From: an uncultured Eubacteriales bacterium
Lineage (GTDB): Bacteria; Bacillota; Clostridia; Oscillospirales; Butyricicoccaceae
Reading direction: 5' to 3'
Length of the DNA stretch: 30,028 nucleotides
Assembly (NCBI GenBank): GCA_934636325.1
Contig: CAKUAK010000059.1
Location: 1-30,028, forward strand
Shown here piece after piece: positions 30,008-30,028 of this stretch. Position 1 is the stretch's first letter. Every line of letters begins with the position of its first letter. The position numbers were made by a program, and so were the translations under genes. The notes below the pieces were generated by a model that had not been told where the DNA came from, made no database searches, and saw nothing but the letters and a program-made list of their open reading frames with translations.

Positions 30008-30028
30008 TTATTTGCTGCTCCTGAGCAC
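30008..30028 (-). CDS. Possible 3' end of a minus-strand gene running off the window
   Basis: On the minus strand the last bases read as six sense codons (VLRSSK) and a TAA. The bidirectional terminator just beyond it, with a T-rich minus-strand tail, fits a convergent gene here. Too little sequence is present to judge coding potential. Confidence 0.22.
   Translation of the reverse strand: MLRSSK

Overview
The window looks like chromosomal DNA from an anaerobic member of the class Clostridia (Bacillota). The evidence is Firmicutes-type AGGAGG ribosome binding sites, a GntR/ABC cluster of the YtrA type, a DUF6514-nrdR pair, a DUF421-DUF4363 pair, a type II pantothenate kinase and ECF-type vitamin uptake. 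Coding regions are moderately GC-rich, yet ATA isoleucine codons are common, and intergenic DNA is clearly AT-richer. I cannot name the family or genus from sequence alone. Most of the window is core metabolism and transport. The accessory signal is at the left edge.

Layout. 1-484: the end of a probable integrated element, with a large nested hairpin, a short direct repeat and a small basic ORF. It abuts a 3' half of tRNA-Pro(UGG) that still has its terminator, which reads as an attachment-site scar. 579-2183: gamma-glutamyltransferase of the YwrD type. 2251-6061 (minus): a five-gene operon of a GntR regulator, two membrane proteins, an ABC ATPase and an exported protein of unknown function. 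It is driven by a consensus promoter with an overlapping palindrome. 6182-7684 (minus): a membrane-anchored phospholipase D/cardiolipin-synthase-like protein. 7794-8501: TrhA/hemolysin III. 8569-9102 (minus): inorganic pyrophosphatase. 9416-10834: an AzgA-type purine permease behind a structured leader. 10992-15100: pstS-pstC-pstA-pstB-phoU, in which PstS has its two halves in swapped order. 15166-16026 (minus): a degenerate chorismate mutase/prephenate dehydratase-like protein, divergent from 16270-17292, a threonine aldolase with a structured leader. 17400-19075: a TSCPD-domain protein and asnS. 19134-21865: an ECF S component, coaW and an aspartate aminotransferase. 21866-22182: a regulatory region with an array of seven GTCNGW hexamers at exact 10-bp spacing. 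22183-22975: DUF6514 and nrdR. 23043-24094 (minus): DUF4363 and DUF421. 24253-25608: a 42-residue protein, a membrane-anchored unknown and a tandem DUF1508 protein. 25648-28108: two tandem paralogous MFS transporters. 28201-29947: a DUF2156 protein and a GNAT acetyltransferase.

How genes work together. The pst-phoU operon is a complete high-affinity phosphate uptake system without its two-component regulator in view. Pyrophosphatase and the purine permease lie next to it but have their own promoters. The ECF S component beside CoaW suggests vitamin B5 uptake feeding directly into coenzyme A synthesis. The GntR/ABC cluster resembles self-regulated, stress- or antibiotic-responsive YtrA-type systems.

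Most notable items: the 10-bp phased hexamer array (22049-22114), the domain-swapped PstS, the tRNA-Pro attachment scar, the degenerate P-protein-like gene, and two candidate structured leaders (9309-9373 and 16170-16239). All coordinates and motifs were read by eye. No homology search or folding program was run.
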